This document shows, one piece after another, positions 8,203-15,080 of a stretch of 64,000 bases of DNA. The position numbers and the translations under genes are program-made. The notes under the pieces were generated by a model that was not told the DNA's origin, did no database searches, and saw only the letters and a program-made list of their open reading frames with translations. The stretch lies in assembly GCF_019749255.1 (NCBI RefSeq), contig NZ_JACWFH010000025.1:44160-108159 (forward strand). Direction: 5' to 3'. This DNA is from Mesobacillus maritimus. GTDB taxonomy: Bacteria; Bacillota; Bacilli; Bacillales; Cytobacillaceae. How positions within the stretch are numbered: position 1 is the first letter of the stretch; every line of letters begins with the position of its first letter.

Positions 8203-8862
8203 ATGAAGAAACTTGGTGGTTTTCTCATCGTCATGTTGCTTATATTGCTAACAGCCTGTTCCTCTACTGAGCAAACACAAACAACTCAAAATGAAAATGG
8301 ACCTGTTAAGAAGGAAGAGAACCAAGATAAAGAAGGGCAAGGCCAAGAAGAAGAGAAACCTATTGAAGTGGATAAAGGTCTAATGAATGTAGAAGTCACC
8401 TTGCCGGCTTCCTTGTTTCAGGGAGAGGAATTAGACAGAGTCATCGCTGAGGCGAAGGCAGCTGGTATAGGGGAAGTAAGCGAAAACAGTGATGGTTCCA
8501 TCACATATAAAATGTCTAAAGCAAAGCATGAAGAAATGATGATGCAGATGGAAAAGGACCTGATCCGTTCAATAGAGGAAATGAAAGACAATGCCAATCT
8601 ATTTTCTGTGCAGGATATTACCCATAATCAGTCCTTTTCAGAGTTTACCTTGATTGTAAACAAAGAAGCTTATAATAATGGTTTTGATGGATTTGCGGCC
8701 CTTGGGTTAGGAATATCAGGGATGTTTTATGGAATTCTTAATGGAGTTGACCCTGATGAAAATAAAATAACCATTTTTGTTGTAGATGAGGCCACCCAAG
8801 AAGTTTTTGAAGAAATGGTTTACCCAGATGACTTAGAGGATTTAACGAACTTGAGCGATTAA
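8203..8862 (+). CDS. Putative lipoprotein
   Basis: 219 residues. The signal peptide ends in a lipobox LLTAC with the lipidated cysteine near residue 19, followed by a glutamine/glutamate/lysine-rich linker to about residue 60 and a mixed globular domain. The protein should be anchored to the outer face of the membrane. No family recognised for the domain. The start ATG at 8203 follows GGGAG by seven bases. A perfect terminator follows, so the gene is transcribed alone or with the upstream methyltransferase. Confidence 0.75.
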   Translation: MKKLGGFLIVMLLILLTACSSTEQTQTTQNENGPVKKEENQDKEGQGQEEEKPIEVDKGLMNVEVTLPASLFQGEELDRVIAEAKAAGIGEVSENSDGSITYKMSKAKHEEMMMQMEKDLIRSIEEMKDNANLFSVQDITHNQSFSEFTLIVNKEAYNNGFDGFAALGLGISGMFYGILNGVDPDENKITIFVVDEATQEVFEEMVYPDDLEDLTNLSD

Positions 8863-8876
8863 ATGGAATAAGTGGA

Positions 8877-8910
8877 AAGCACCCATGAAAGAGATCATGG
8901 GTGCTTTTTG
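8877..8910 (+). terminator. Terminator after the lipoprotein gene
   Basis: Perfect 11-bp stem AGCACCCATGA/TCATGGGTGCT (8878-8888 with 8895-8905) and U-run. Confidence 0.9.
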
Positions 8911-8956
8911 TCTGATGAACATGAGTTCAAAAATGAATCTACTTTAGCTAGTTAGA

Positions 8957-9361
8957 TTAGTCTACTGTGTTTTCGTCTTTATTATCTTCTTTGTTAAACC
9001 AAAGTGGTTCATTATCATCGACATCGCCATTGTAATTGATCAGAATCTCTTCGCCAGCCTTTATATCTCTGTAGGCAAAAAAGTCAAAGGTATGGGCCCC
9101 AAAATTAATGTCGTAAGTCGCGTTCGGCTCGTATGAATGATTAAATAACATGCCATACCCTAAAAGAATTGCGGTATGGTTGATGCCATATTCAAAGGCG
9201 TAATCAGCTAGTAGCGTTTTTTCTATGTGAACATGTTCGTCATTGGGGTATGCAATGACGGGAGCTGCGTGAATCAGTTCTCCTTTTTTGATATCACGTG
9301 TTGCGAACACGCCTCTATTGAATTCTCCATCGCTAAGTTTTGAAGATTTTACTTCAATCAT
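8957..9361 (-). CDS. SET domain-containing protein
   Basis: 134 residues, almost entirely a minimal SET (protein lysine methyltransferase) fold. Visible motifs are RGVFATRDIKKGELI at the start of the fold, the pseudoknot element NHSYEPNATY and the closing FFAYRDIKAGEEILINY. The NHS and GEE..INY segments are those that bind S-adenosylmethionine and lysine in eukaryotic SET enzymes. Homologous single-domain proteins occur in bacilli with unknown substrates. The start is the ATG at 9361, eight bases after AGG; an in-frame GTG at 9370 overlaps that ribosome site. Confidence 0.85.
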   Translation of the reverse strand: MIEVKSSKLSDGEFNRGVFATRDIKKGELIHAAPVIAYPNDEHVHIEKTLLADYAFEYGINHTAILLGYGMLFNHSYEPNATYDINFGAHTFDFFAYRDIKAGEEILINYNGDVDDNEPLWFNKEDNKDENTVD

Positions 9362-9568
9362 GTGCGTCACCTACTCAATCTATAAATGAAATCTATCCTT
9401 CGTACAGTTTGACAGGAGTTTTCCACGAAAGCAACTCTTATTTTGAATATCATCAGACCTTGTTCAAACACAGGATTGTTTTTGGAGTTGTAAAGATAAA
9501 TCTAAATAGTAAGATAGTTCTTTGTTATTCTATGATAAAATCAAAAAGTAAATGAAGGAGGGGAAAGA

Positions 9569-10516
9569 GTGAAGGAACGTTTTTTATGGGCTGGGATTCT
9601 GATGATTGTTCTTAGTTGGCTTGGTAACTATGCTTATTTTCAATCAAAACAATTGGATCAACCTATCTTTTTAGATCATTTTTATGAAGATATACTTTGG
9701 GAGGGGAAATCCTTTACTTTTTATTATTTGACCAACAAACGAGAACCTGCTGAGGTCACCCATGTTCAGATTGATGGGGTTGAAATCGTGAATGTTTTAA
9801 ATGACGGTCATGGATTTGGGGAATGGCAAAATTCTTCGGAAGATAGTTTTGTTCAGGAATACCGTCATCATTATTTAAAGTCTGTGACCCTAGAGTTTAA
9901 CAAAGAATACATACAGCTTAATCAGACAGAACCTATTCTATCCTTTGAGACGATGGAAGTGTTTTTTAACAATCAATCTTCCATCATCGCCGATGTGGGA
10001 ATTGTGAATTTATACCGCGAAGATATGCAACTTCATGTATTGGATTCTCAAGTGTCTTCAAGCAACAATCAACATCGGAGTGAAGAAGCGCTGGTGACGA
10101 GAGAGGCTATTTCAATTGATGAGATTTCGATTCCTTTTCCAGAAAAGTTAGCAGGCGAGGTTGCGGTCAAAGTAGATTTTGAGCAGGATAGGCTAAAGGA
10201 ACTCGAATCGGTTAGATATGGTGGAGAAATCCCTGCATGGTTCGACGAAAACCTCGAGTGGGAGTGGGAAGCAGTCCCTGGTGTACCAATTGAGGAAAAT
10301 GAGCTCTTTCCAGTAAACCTTAATGAGAATGAATGGATGCATTTATCTATGTATTATAATCCTGATCGTACAAGTTACTTTGAGTTTGGTATACATATAA
10401 AAGGAAAAAGTGCATCTGGTCATACCTTTGAACAAATTGCACCCATTATTGATCACCCTTACTTAGGACAGCAGGATATTGATGATATCATTGCTGAGAA
10501 AGAAGGTGGACAGTAA
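9569..10516 (+). CDS. Membrane-anchored protein of unknown function
   Basis: 315 residues. One N-terminal transmembrane segment (about residues 6-25) anchors a large extracytoplasmic domain rich in acidic and aromatic residues. The start codon is GTG, preceded by AAGGAGGGG. I recognise no domain. Its stop overlaps the start of the next gene (TAATG), so the two are translationally coupled and likely act together at the membrane. Confidence 0.7.
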   Translation: MKERFLWAGILMIVLSWLGNYAYFQSKQLDQPIFLDHFYEDILWEGKSFTFYYLTNKREPAEVTHVQIDGVEIVNVLNDGHGFGEWQNSSEDSFVQEYRHHYLKSVTLEFNKEYIQLNQTEPILSFETMEVFFNNQSSIIADVGIVNLYREDMQLHVLDSQVSSSNNQHRSEEALVTREAISIDEISIPFPEKLAGEVAVKVDFEQDRLKELESVRYGGEIPAWFDENLEWEWEAVPGVPIEENELFPVNLNENEWMHLSMYYNPDRTSYFEFGIHIKGKSASGHTFEQIAPIIDHPYLGQQDIDDIIAEKEGGQ

Positions 10517-11112
10517 TGTTGTATGAAGGGTTCCGTAAAATCTTCTGGGGATTTATCCTTGTTTTTGTCGAGATTCATTTGATGGTCATCGATATCCTTC
10601 CTGATCCGATTGGCTATTATCTTATCTTTTCAGGAGTTCATCTAGTTAACAATTATTTTGGGTTTAACAATAAAGGGAAACATGTTGCCCTCGGCCTTGT
10701 ATTTCTCTCGCTCCCTACTCTTTTTATCCAAAACCAATCTGTCATTCAAATGTCTGCATCTAGCATTTATCTAAGTCTAATCGGTATTTTAAATCTTGTT
10801 TTGGCATTTTACCTGTTTCAACTTATGGTTTCTATTTCAAAGCAAAGAGAAGATAATCCTTTGCATCAGCGCACGACAACTACGTTTATAATCTATATGG
10901 TTACGATGTTTTTCTTAACGTTTCTTGAGGCTTTTTCCATTAATATGACAGAAGGTACGATGATGTGGTTTATTGTTTTTTCAGCCATTTTCGGTTTAGT
11001 CATAAATATTTTCTTCCTTGCGTTGCTGTTGAAGTATAGTAAACTTTCTGATGGTCCATCTGGTAGGGGTGACTCTGCGGAAAGCGAACCACCAATTAGG
11101 TCAAACAATTAA
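10516..11112 (+). CDS. Multi-pass membrane protein of unknown function
   Basis: 198 residues with about six hydrophobic segments and a polar C-terminal tail (GPSGRGDSAESEPP). There is no recognisable transporter motif. Translationally coupled to the preceding membrane-anchored protein and followed by a strong terminator, forming a two-gene operon of unknown role. Confidence 0.7.
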   Translation: MLYEGFRKIFWGFILVFVEIHLMVIDILPDPIGYYLIFSGVHLVNNYFGFNNKGKHVALGLVFLSLPTLFIQNQSVIQMSASSIYLSLIGILNLVLAFYLFQLMVSISKQREDNPLHQRTTTTFIIYMVTMFFLTFLEAFSINMTEGTMMWFIVFSAIFGLVINIFFLALLLKYSKLSDGPSGRGDSAESEPPIRSNN

Positions 11113-11148
11113 TGTTGTGGTGTAGTGAGAAGATAAGTTTATATAGAA

Positions 11149-11182
11149 AAACCCCCTCTTTTGTAAATGAAAGGGGGTCTTT
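11149..11182. terminator. Bidirectional terminator
   Basis: Stem ACCCCCT/AGGGGGT (11151-11157 with 11172-11178), flanked by A and T runs on the two sides. It separates the rightward membrane operon from the leftward ywbE gene. Confidence 0.8.
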
Positions 11183-11184
11183 GC

Positions 11185-11382
11185 TTATTTAGATTTAATC
11201 ACTTTTACTCTGCCAACTTGTCCATCGGTGAGCCTTACTTTGATTCCATGTGGATGGGTGCTTGAGTTTGTTAAAATGTCTTTGACGACACCGCTTGTTA
11301 GCTTCCCGGATCTTTGATCGGCCTTTAAAACGATCTCGACTTCAATACCAGGGGTAATATCTTTTCTATTCTGACCATTCAT
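11185..11382 (-). CDS. ywbE: YwbE family protein
   Basis: 65 residues matching the small YwbE (DUF2196) family: RxDITPGIEVEIVLKADQRSGKLTSGVVKDILT..., ending in GRVKVIK. The family is widespread and uncharacterised; the KOW/SH3-like pattern suggests nucleic acid or protein binding, which is inference. The start ATG lies two bases after the stop of the upstream 67-residue gene, so the two form an operon read leftward. Confidence 0.85.
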   Translation of the reverse strand: MNGQNRKDITPGIEVEIVLKADQRSGKLTSGVVKDILTNSSTHPHGIKVRLTDGQVGRVKVIKSK

Positions 11383-11384
11383 GA

Positions 11385-11588
11385 TTAGACACCCATTTTT
11401 CTGCGGGAATTACTCACTTTTTTTGTTTGCTGACTTTTCATTTTCTTCGTGGTTTGGGATTGGTTTAGGTTCGCATTCCCTGAAGTGTTTTTGTTCTTTT
11501 TATTGGCTAATTGCTTTTGAATCGCTTCTTGTAGAGTCATTTTCTTTCCTTGTTGTTCAGATGCTTGTGCATCATGTTTGTTTTCCAT
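11385..11588 (-). CDS. Small basic hydrophilic protein, 67 residues
   Basis: A lysine, glutamine and asparagine-rich, probably disordered protein with the segment MTLQEAIQKQLANKK and a basic tail. Start ATG preceded by AGGAGG nine bases upstream. First gene of the pair with ywbE. No function recognised; the composition would fit RNA or DNA binding. Confidence 0.65.
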   Translation of the reverse strand: MENKHDAQASEQQGKKMTLQEAIQKQLANKKNKNTSGNANLNQSQTTKKMKSQQTKKVSNSRRKMGV

Positions 11589-11697
11589 GGATTTTGTCCT
11601 CCTTACCCCTAATGGGTAAATTAAGTATACTGATTCTTTACGGGATATTCAATTTATTAATTAGAGTTTCAAAATCCTCTTGTTTTTACTAGGTTAG

Positions 11698-11934
11698 TTA
11701 AAGCACCAATACGTACTGGATCATATTCTCTGATAGCGGGGTTATCGCCTGAATCTGATAGCCGATGCTTAGAAATTGAGATAATGTCTCAGCACAGGTA
11801 GGTTGGGGAGGTTCTATCGGTGCATGCTTACTTGTATAGAAGGCAACTAGTTGATTTTGAAAGGTGCACTGAAGTAAGACCACATGTTTCCCTGTCCAAG
11901 CCTGCCCAATTATAGGTTGAATTTCTCTTACCAT
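11698..11934 (-). CDS. Hypothetical protein, 78 residues
   Basis: A small soluble protein (MVREIQPIIG...) with no recognised family. The ATG at 11934 follows an AGGTG ribosome site by six bases; an in-frame GTG at 11943 overlaps that site. It stands alone between ywbE's operon and the divergent SwrB-like gene. Confidence 0.5.
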   Translation of the reverse strand: MVREIQPIIGQAWTGKHVVLLQCTFQNQLVAFYTSKHAPIEPPQPTCAETLSQFLSIGYQIQAITPLSENMIQYVLVL

Positions 11935-12135
11935 CGATAACACCTACATTCGTTTATGATATACATATGCAGGCATAGGGGGATAGGTTATTGTATTTGC
12001 CCTCTAAAGTAAGTCGAGGCGTGATTAGTAAAACAATGGGGAGACCGATGCCAAAACATTTTTTTCTATTTTGGTCTAATTCTTCCTAATTTTTATTAAG
12101 AAAATACGACTTTTGGAGTATTTTATCGAAATGAA

Positions 12136-12164
12136 TCGAAAAAGCTCTCTTTTGGATGTATAAT
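12136..12164 (+). promoter_or_regulatory. Candidate sigma-A promoter for the SwrB-like/MltG-like pair
   Basis: A perfect -10 TATAAT at 12159-12164 with TCGAAA (4 of 6 matches to the -35 consensus) 17 bases upstream, 51 bases before the start codon. Confidence 0.45.
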
Positions 12165-12214
12165 AGGGTAGGATTTTGCAAGAAGCTAGATTAATAAGGA
12201 GGATCTAAAAACGC

Positions 12215-12598
12215 ATGGAATGGGCATTAGGAATTTTATTTGGAACAGCAGTCATTCTGCTGATTGTATCATTTATAAAAACGGGACAAGCAAAAAAGGT
12301 CGAGCAGCGTGAAATTGATGCAGTTTATGTTTCGCTAATGGAGGAAATGAATAAGCTCCAAGAACAACTAAGGGTTGTTGAGCTTGATGCAGAAATTACA
12401 GCTCAAGAAGCTAGAATCCTAGGAATAAATTCAAAAGAAAGAATTCTCCTTCGCGAGCTACTAGACTTATATAAGCGAGGCTATACACTAGAAGGAATGG
12501 CTGCACAAACACAATTAAATGAGAAAGAAATTGAATACTTGCTAGCTCCTTACAAGGCTTCAAAGATAGAAAGGAGAAAAGTGGCAAATGAAAGCTAA
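12215..12598 (+). CDS. Membrane-anchored coiled-coil/HTH protein, DUF6115 (SwrB-like)
   Basis: 127 residues: one N-terminal membrane segment (about 4-22), a charged helix able to form a coiled coil (about 30-75), and a C-terminal helix-turn-helix-like element, LYKRGYTLEGMAAQTQLNEKEIEYLL. This layout is that of B. subtilis SwrB and related DUF6115 proteins, which support flagellar assembly in organisms where they sit by the sigma-D gene. No flagellar genes lie here, so the role is inferred only from architecture. It overlaps the next gene by 11 bases. Confidence 0.65.
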   Translation: MEWALGILFGTAVILLIVSFIKTGQAKKVEQREIDAVYVSLMEEMNKLQEQLRVVELDAEITAQEARILGINSKERILLRELLDLYKRGYTLEGMAAQTQLNEKEIEYLLAPYKASKIERRKVANES

Positions 12599-13100
12599 GA
12601 TTATCCGTAGCTTTGCAGCAGGAATCATGCTTGCCTCAGCTGTTTCCGGTGCCGTGTATTTCTTTGGTCCAAGTAAAGGTGAAGATTCTCAGAAGACCAA
12701 GATTGCCCAACCCACTGACGAAGAGATGAAAGAAAGACTTACATCTGATGGCTATATCGTTTTGACGGAAGATGAATGGGTGGCGGAATTAGCTGCGGTT
12801 GAAGCGGCTAAGCAAGAGGAAGCAAAGCAAGCAGAGCAAGAAACAGATAAAAAGGAAGAACAGAAGGAACAGTCGGAAGAAGTTAAAGAAGTGGTTGTTT
12901 ACCGCACTGTTCTAAACGTTGCCTCAGGAATGACCAGCATCGATGTTGGAAATGCCCTTGTAAAAGGAAAAATCATTGATAATGCCAAAGCATTTTTTGA
13001 TGAAGTAGAAAAAAGAGGCTTAGCAAACGAACTACGTCCAGGTACCTTCGAATTAGACAGTAAAATGAGCATGGATCAGGTTATCAATACAATTTTCTAA
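12588..13100 (+). CDS. MltG/YceG N-domain-like membrane protein without the catalytic domain
   Basis: 170 residues. An N-terminal membrane segment (about 8-26) is followed by a long glutamate/lysine/alanine-rich helix (about 60-105). A final module (VVYRTVLNVASGMTSIDVGNALVKGKIIDNAKAF...GTFELDSKMSMDQVINTIF) matches the LysM-like N-terminal domain of MltG endolytic transglycosylases. The catalytic transglycosylase domain is absent, so enzymatic activity is unlikely; peptidoglycan or complex binding is more plausible. Translationally coupled to the SwrB-like gene. Confidence 0.7.
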   Translation: MKAKIIRSFAAGIMLASAVSGAVYFFGPSKGEDSQKTKIAQPTDEEMKERLTSDGYIVLTEDEWVAELAAVEAAKQEEAKQAEQETDKKEEQKEQSEEVKEVVVYRTVLNVASGMTSIDVGNALVKGKIIDNAKAFFDEVEKRGLANELRPGTFELDSKMSMDQVINTIF

Positions 13101-13127
13101 GTTCAAGTTCACTAGGTGACCTCACTA

Positions 13128-13179
13128 GGGTGACAGGCACCATCCAGTTTCTGGATGGTGCCTGTCACCCTTTTTTTTT
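13128..13179 (+). terminator. Terminator formed by a 20-bp perfect inverted repeat
   Basis: A 20-bp perfect stem (13128-13147 with 13151-13170), three-base loop and nine T residues. The core GGTGACAGGCACC recurs at 57289-57311, so this is also a copy of an interspersed repeat. Confidence 0.92.
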
Positions 13180-13279
13180 ATATTGACGTACTTCCTCCCT
13201 GGTGGTATGATTATTTCTTTTTACAAGAAATTCAACTTGAAGGTTTTATGAGAGAAATGGGAGAAGGGGTGCTGTCTGT

Positions 13280-14476
13280 ATGTCAACTGAGCAGAGAAAA
13301 AAACTTGGCATTTTGATGGTGAATATGTTTATTGCGATAGGTAGTTTTGGAATCATTATTCCGATTTTGCCTGCATACTTAGAATCAATTGGGGAAGGCG
13401 GAACAGCAGCAGGGCTGATGATTGCCATTTTTGCGGGAGCGCAGCTGATTATGTCTCCGATTGCTGGAAAGTGGACAGATCAATATGGCCGTAGAAAGAT
13501 GATTATCATAGGATTAAGCGGGCTAACATTGTCGATGTTTATTTTCTATGGTTCCAATTCTATCTGGTGGTTATATGCTTCACGGGTCATCGGAGGTGTA
13601 GGAGCAGCGTTATTAATTCCTGCTATTTTTGCTTATGTCGCCGATATTACAACAATGGCGCAACGTGCACGTGGAAATAGTTTAGTCTCTGCAGCGATGT
13701 CATTGGGGATTGTGATTGGACCAGGAATTGGTGGGTTTTTAGCTGACTATGGCTTGAAAATGCCCTTTTTAATATCAGCAATTGTTTCACTTGTTGCCGT
13801 GATTTTTTCGGTCATTGTGTTAAAAGAAAGCAGAATCGAGCAACCATCTGCCTCGATGAATAATCAAGATGAATCTATGGCAAAGAAGATGGTACGTTCA
13901 GTGAAAATGCCATATTTCATCCCTCTTATCATTACACTTGTGATGAGTTTTGGACTCATGGCGTATGAATCAGTTCTTGGTCTCTTTGTAGATAATCAGT
14001 TTGAGGCAACACCTAAAGAAATTGCGATAATGATAACCTCTACAGGGATTGTCAGTGTCATAGTTCAACTTTTTATGGTTGATCGCCTAGTACATCGTTA
14101 TGGGGAAAGAATGGTGTTAAATATCTTTTTGGCAGTCGCCGCTTTAGGATTTTTGCTGTCATTATTGTCTCCAAGTTACCTGTTCTTTTTCGGAACAACA
14201 CTATTAATCTTCCTTGCAACGTCCATCTTACGCCCTGTTCTTAATACCCTTATTTCAAAATTAGCTGGAGATGAACAAGGCTTTGCAATGGGGATGAATA
14301 ATGCCTATATGAGTATCGGAAATGTACTTGGACCAACGCTCGCAGGAATGCTATATGATGTAAACATTATTTATCCGTTTATCTTAGGGTTAATTTTGTT
14401 AGTTGTAACACTATTTACAACGGTTATGTGGCAGAAACAATCTTTAAATAAAAAACTCAAAGTAAAAGTAGAATAG
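13280..14476 (+). CDS. MFS drug-efflux-type transporter
   Basis: 398 residues with twelve predicted membrane helices. The loop 2-3 signature GKWTDQYGRRKMIIIGL (about residue 69) and the helix 5 antiporter motif SLGIVIGPGIGGFLAD (motif C, about residues 141-156) place it in the proton-antiporter drug-efflux branch (TetA/NorA-like). It should export a small molecule across the cytoplasmic membrane; the substrate is not predictable. The start ATG follows AAGGGG by about ten bases. Monocistronic, with its own terminator. Confidence 0.85.
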   Translation: MSTEQRKKLGILMVNMFIAIGSFGIIIPILPAYLESIGEGGTAAGLMIAIFAGAQLIMSPIAGKWTDQYGRRKMIIIGLSGLTLSMFIFYGSNSIWWLYASRVIGGVGAALLIPAIFAYVADITTMAQRARGNSLVSAAMSLGIVIGPGIGGFLADYGLKMPFLISAIVSLVAVIFSVIVLKESRIEQPSASMNNQDESMAKKMVRSVKMPYFIPLIITLVMSFGLMAYESVLGLFVDNQFEATPKEIAIMITSTGIVSVIVQLFMVDRLVHRYGERMVLNIFLAVAALGFLLSLLSPSYLFFFGTTLLIFLATSILRPVLNTLISKLAGDEQGFAMGMNNAYMSIGNVLGPTLAGMLYDVNIIYPFILGLILLVVTLFTTVMWQKQSLNKKLKVKVE

Positions 14477-14483
14477 AATAATT

Positions 14484-14518
14484 GAAAAGCATCGGTCACA
14501 TGGACCGATGCTTTTCTC
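14484..14518. terminator. Terminator after the MFS gene
   Basis: Perfect stem GAAAAGCATCGGTC/GACCGATGCTTTTC (14484-14497 with 14503-14516). It also lies just past the end of the leftward FbpB-like gene, so it may serve both strands. Confidence 0.85.
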
Positions 14519-14525
14519 ATTTAGA

Positions 14526-14663
14526 TTAAATACTCTTTTCTAATTCCTTCATATGCTTTTCGTCAATCTGCTTTTCAATTCTTTCTAGCTCTTTTTCGTC
14601 TAATAAAATTTCCTTTTTATTGTTGTTGATGAGTGCTTGCATACTTAATGTTTGTTTTCTCAT
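14526..14663 (-). CDS. FbpB-like small basic protein (Fur-regulated basic protein family)
   Basis: A 45-residue microprotein (MRKQTLSMQALINNNKKEIL..., then IEKQIDEKHMKELEKSI). The pattern of a short polar N-terminus, NKKEIL and IEK.IDEKH resembles the FbpB family; B. subtilis FbpB assists the small RNA FsrA in iron-sparing repression. The ATG at 14663 is preceded by AAAGGA nine bases upstream. A partial Fur-box-like sequence (AGATAATAATCA) lies about 80 bases upstream but is poor. The family call is by eye on a short protein. Confidence 0.55.
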   Translation of the reverse strand: MRKQTLSMQALINNNKKEILLDEKELERIEKQIDEKHMKELEKSI

Positions 14664-15080
14664 TTTGATTTTCCTTTTCTATAATAGTTTTATGTGAATA
14701 TTTTAATATACATAAATATAACAAATTTTCAGATAATAATCAAGAGAAAGACTTTAAATTAAATTTTATCTTCATTCATATGCTCTATCATAAAAAATTA
14801 GCGTTCATTTATGCTGTTTTATCTTTAATCGTGAGCAATGAGGTCATGGAAAAGCGGATTTTTGATAGTTAAGCAAAAAATGAGACGAAACATGATAATT
14901 CGAGGATAAACCAAACTTATAAGAATGAATAGGAATCAATTATAGTAAGATAATGTAGGTTCTTTGCCACTTTATAGTAGTAGACTCCAATTCTGTCTCC
15001 AGCCTCAATAAATTTATGTATACTTCAGTGTTCTTAGCAAAACATATCGTTATCGTTATTTTTAGCTAAGGAGGAATGGA
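14664..15080. other. Intergenic region between the FbpB-like gene and the 5'-nucleotidase gene
   Basis: About 417 bases, AT-rich, holding two divergent leaders. The only weak signal is the Fur-box-like half-site at about 14732-14743. No further gene or clear promoter pair is supported. Confidence 0.25.

Noticed and set aside
9340-9555. Plus-strand open frame before the membrane gene pair
   Set aside because: No ribosome site, overlaps the start of the SET gene, and the predicted protein has no coherent pattern.
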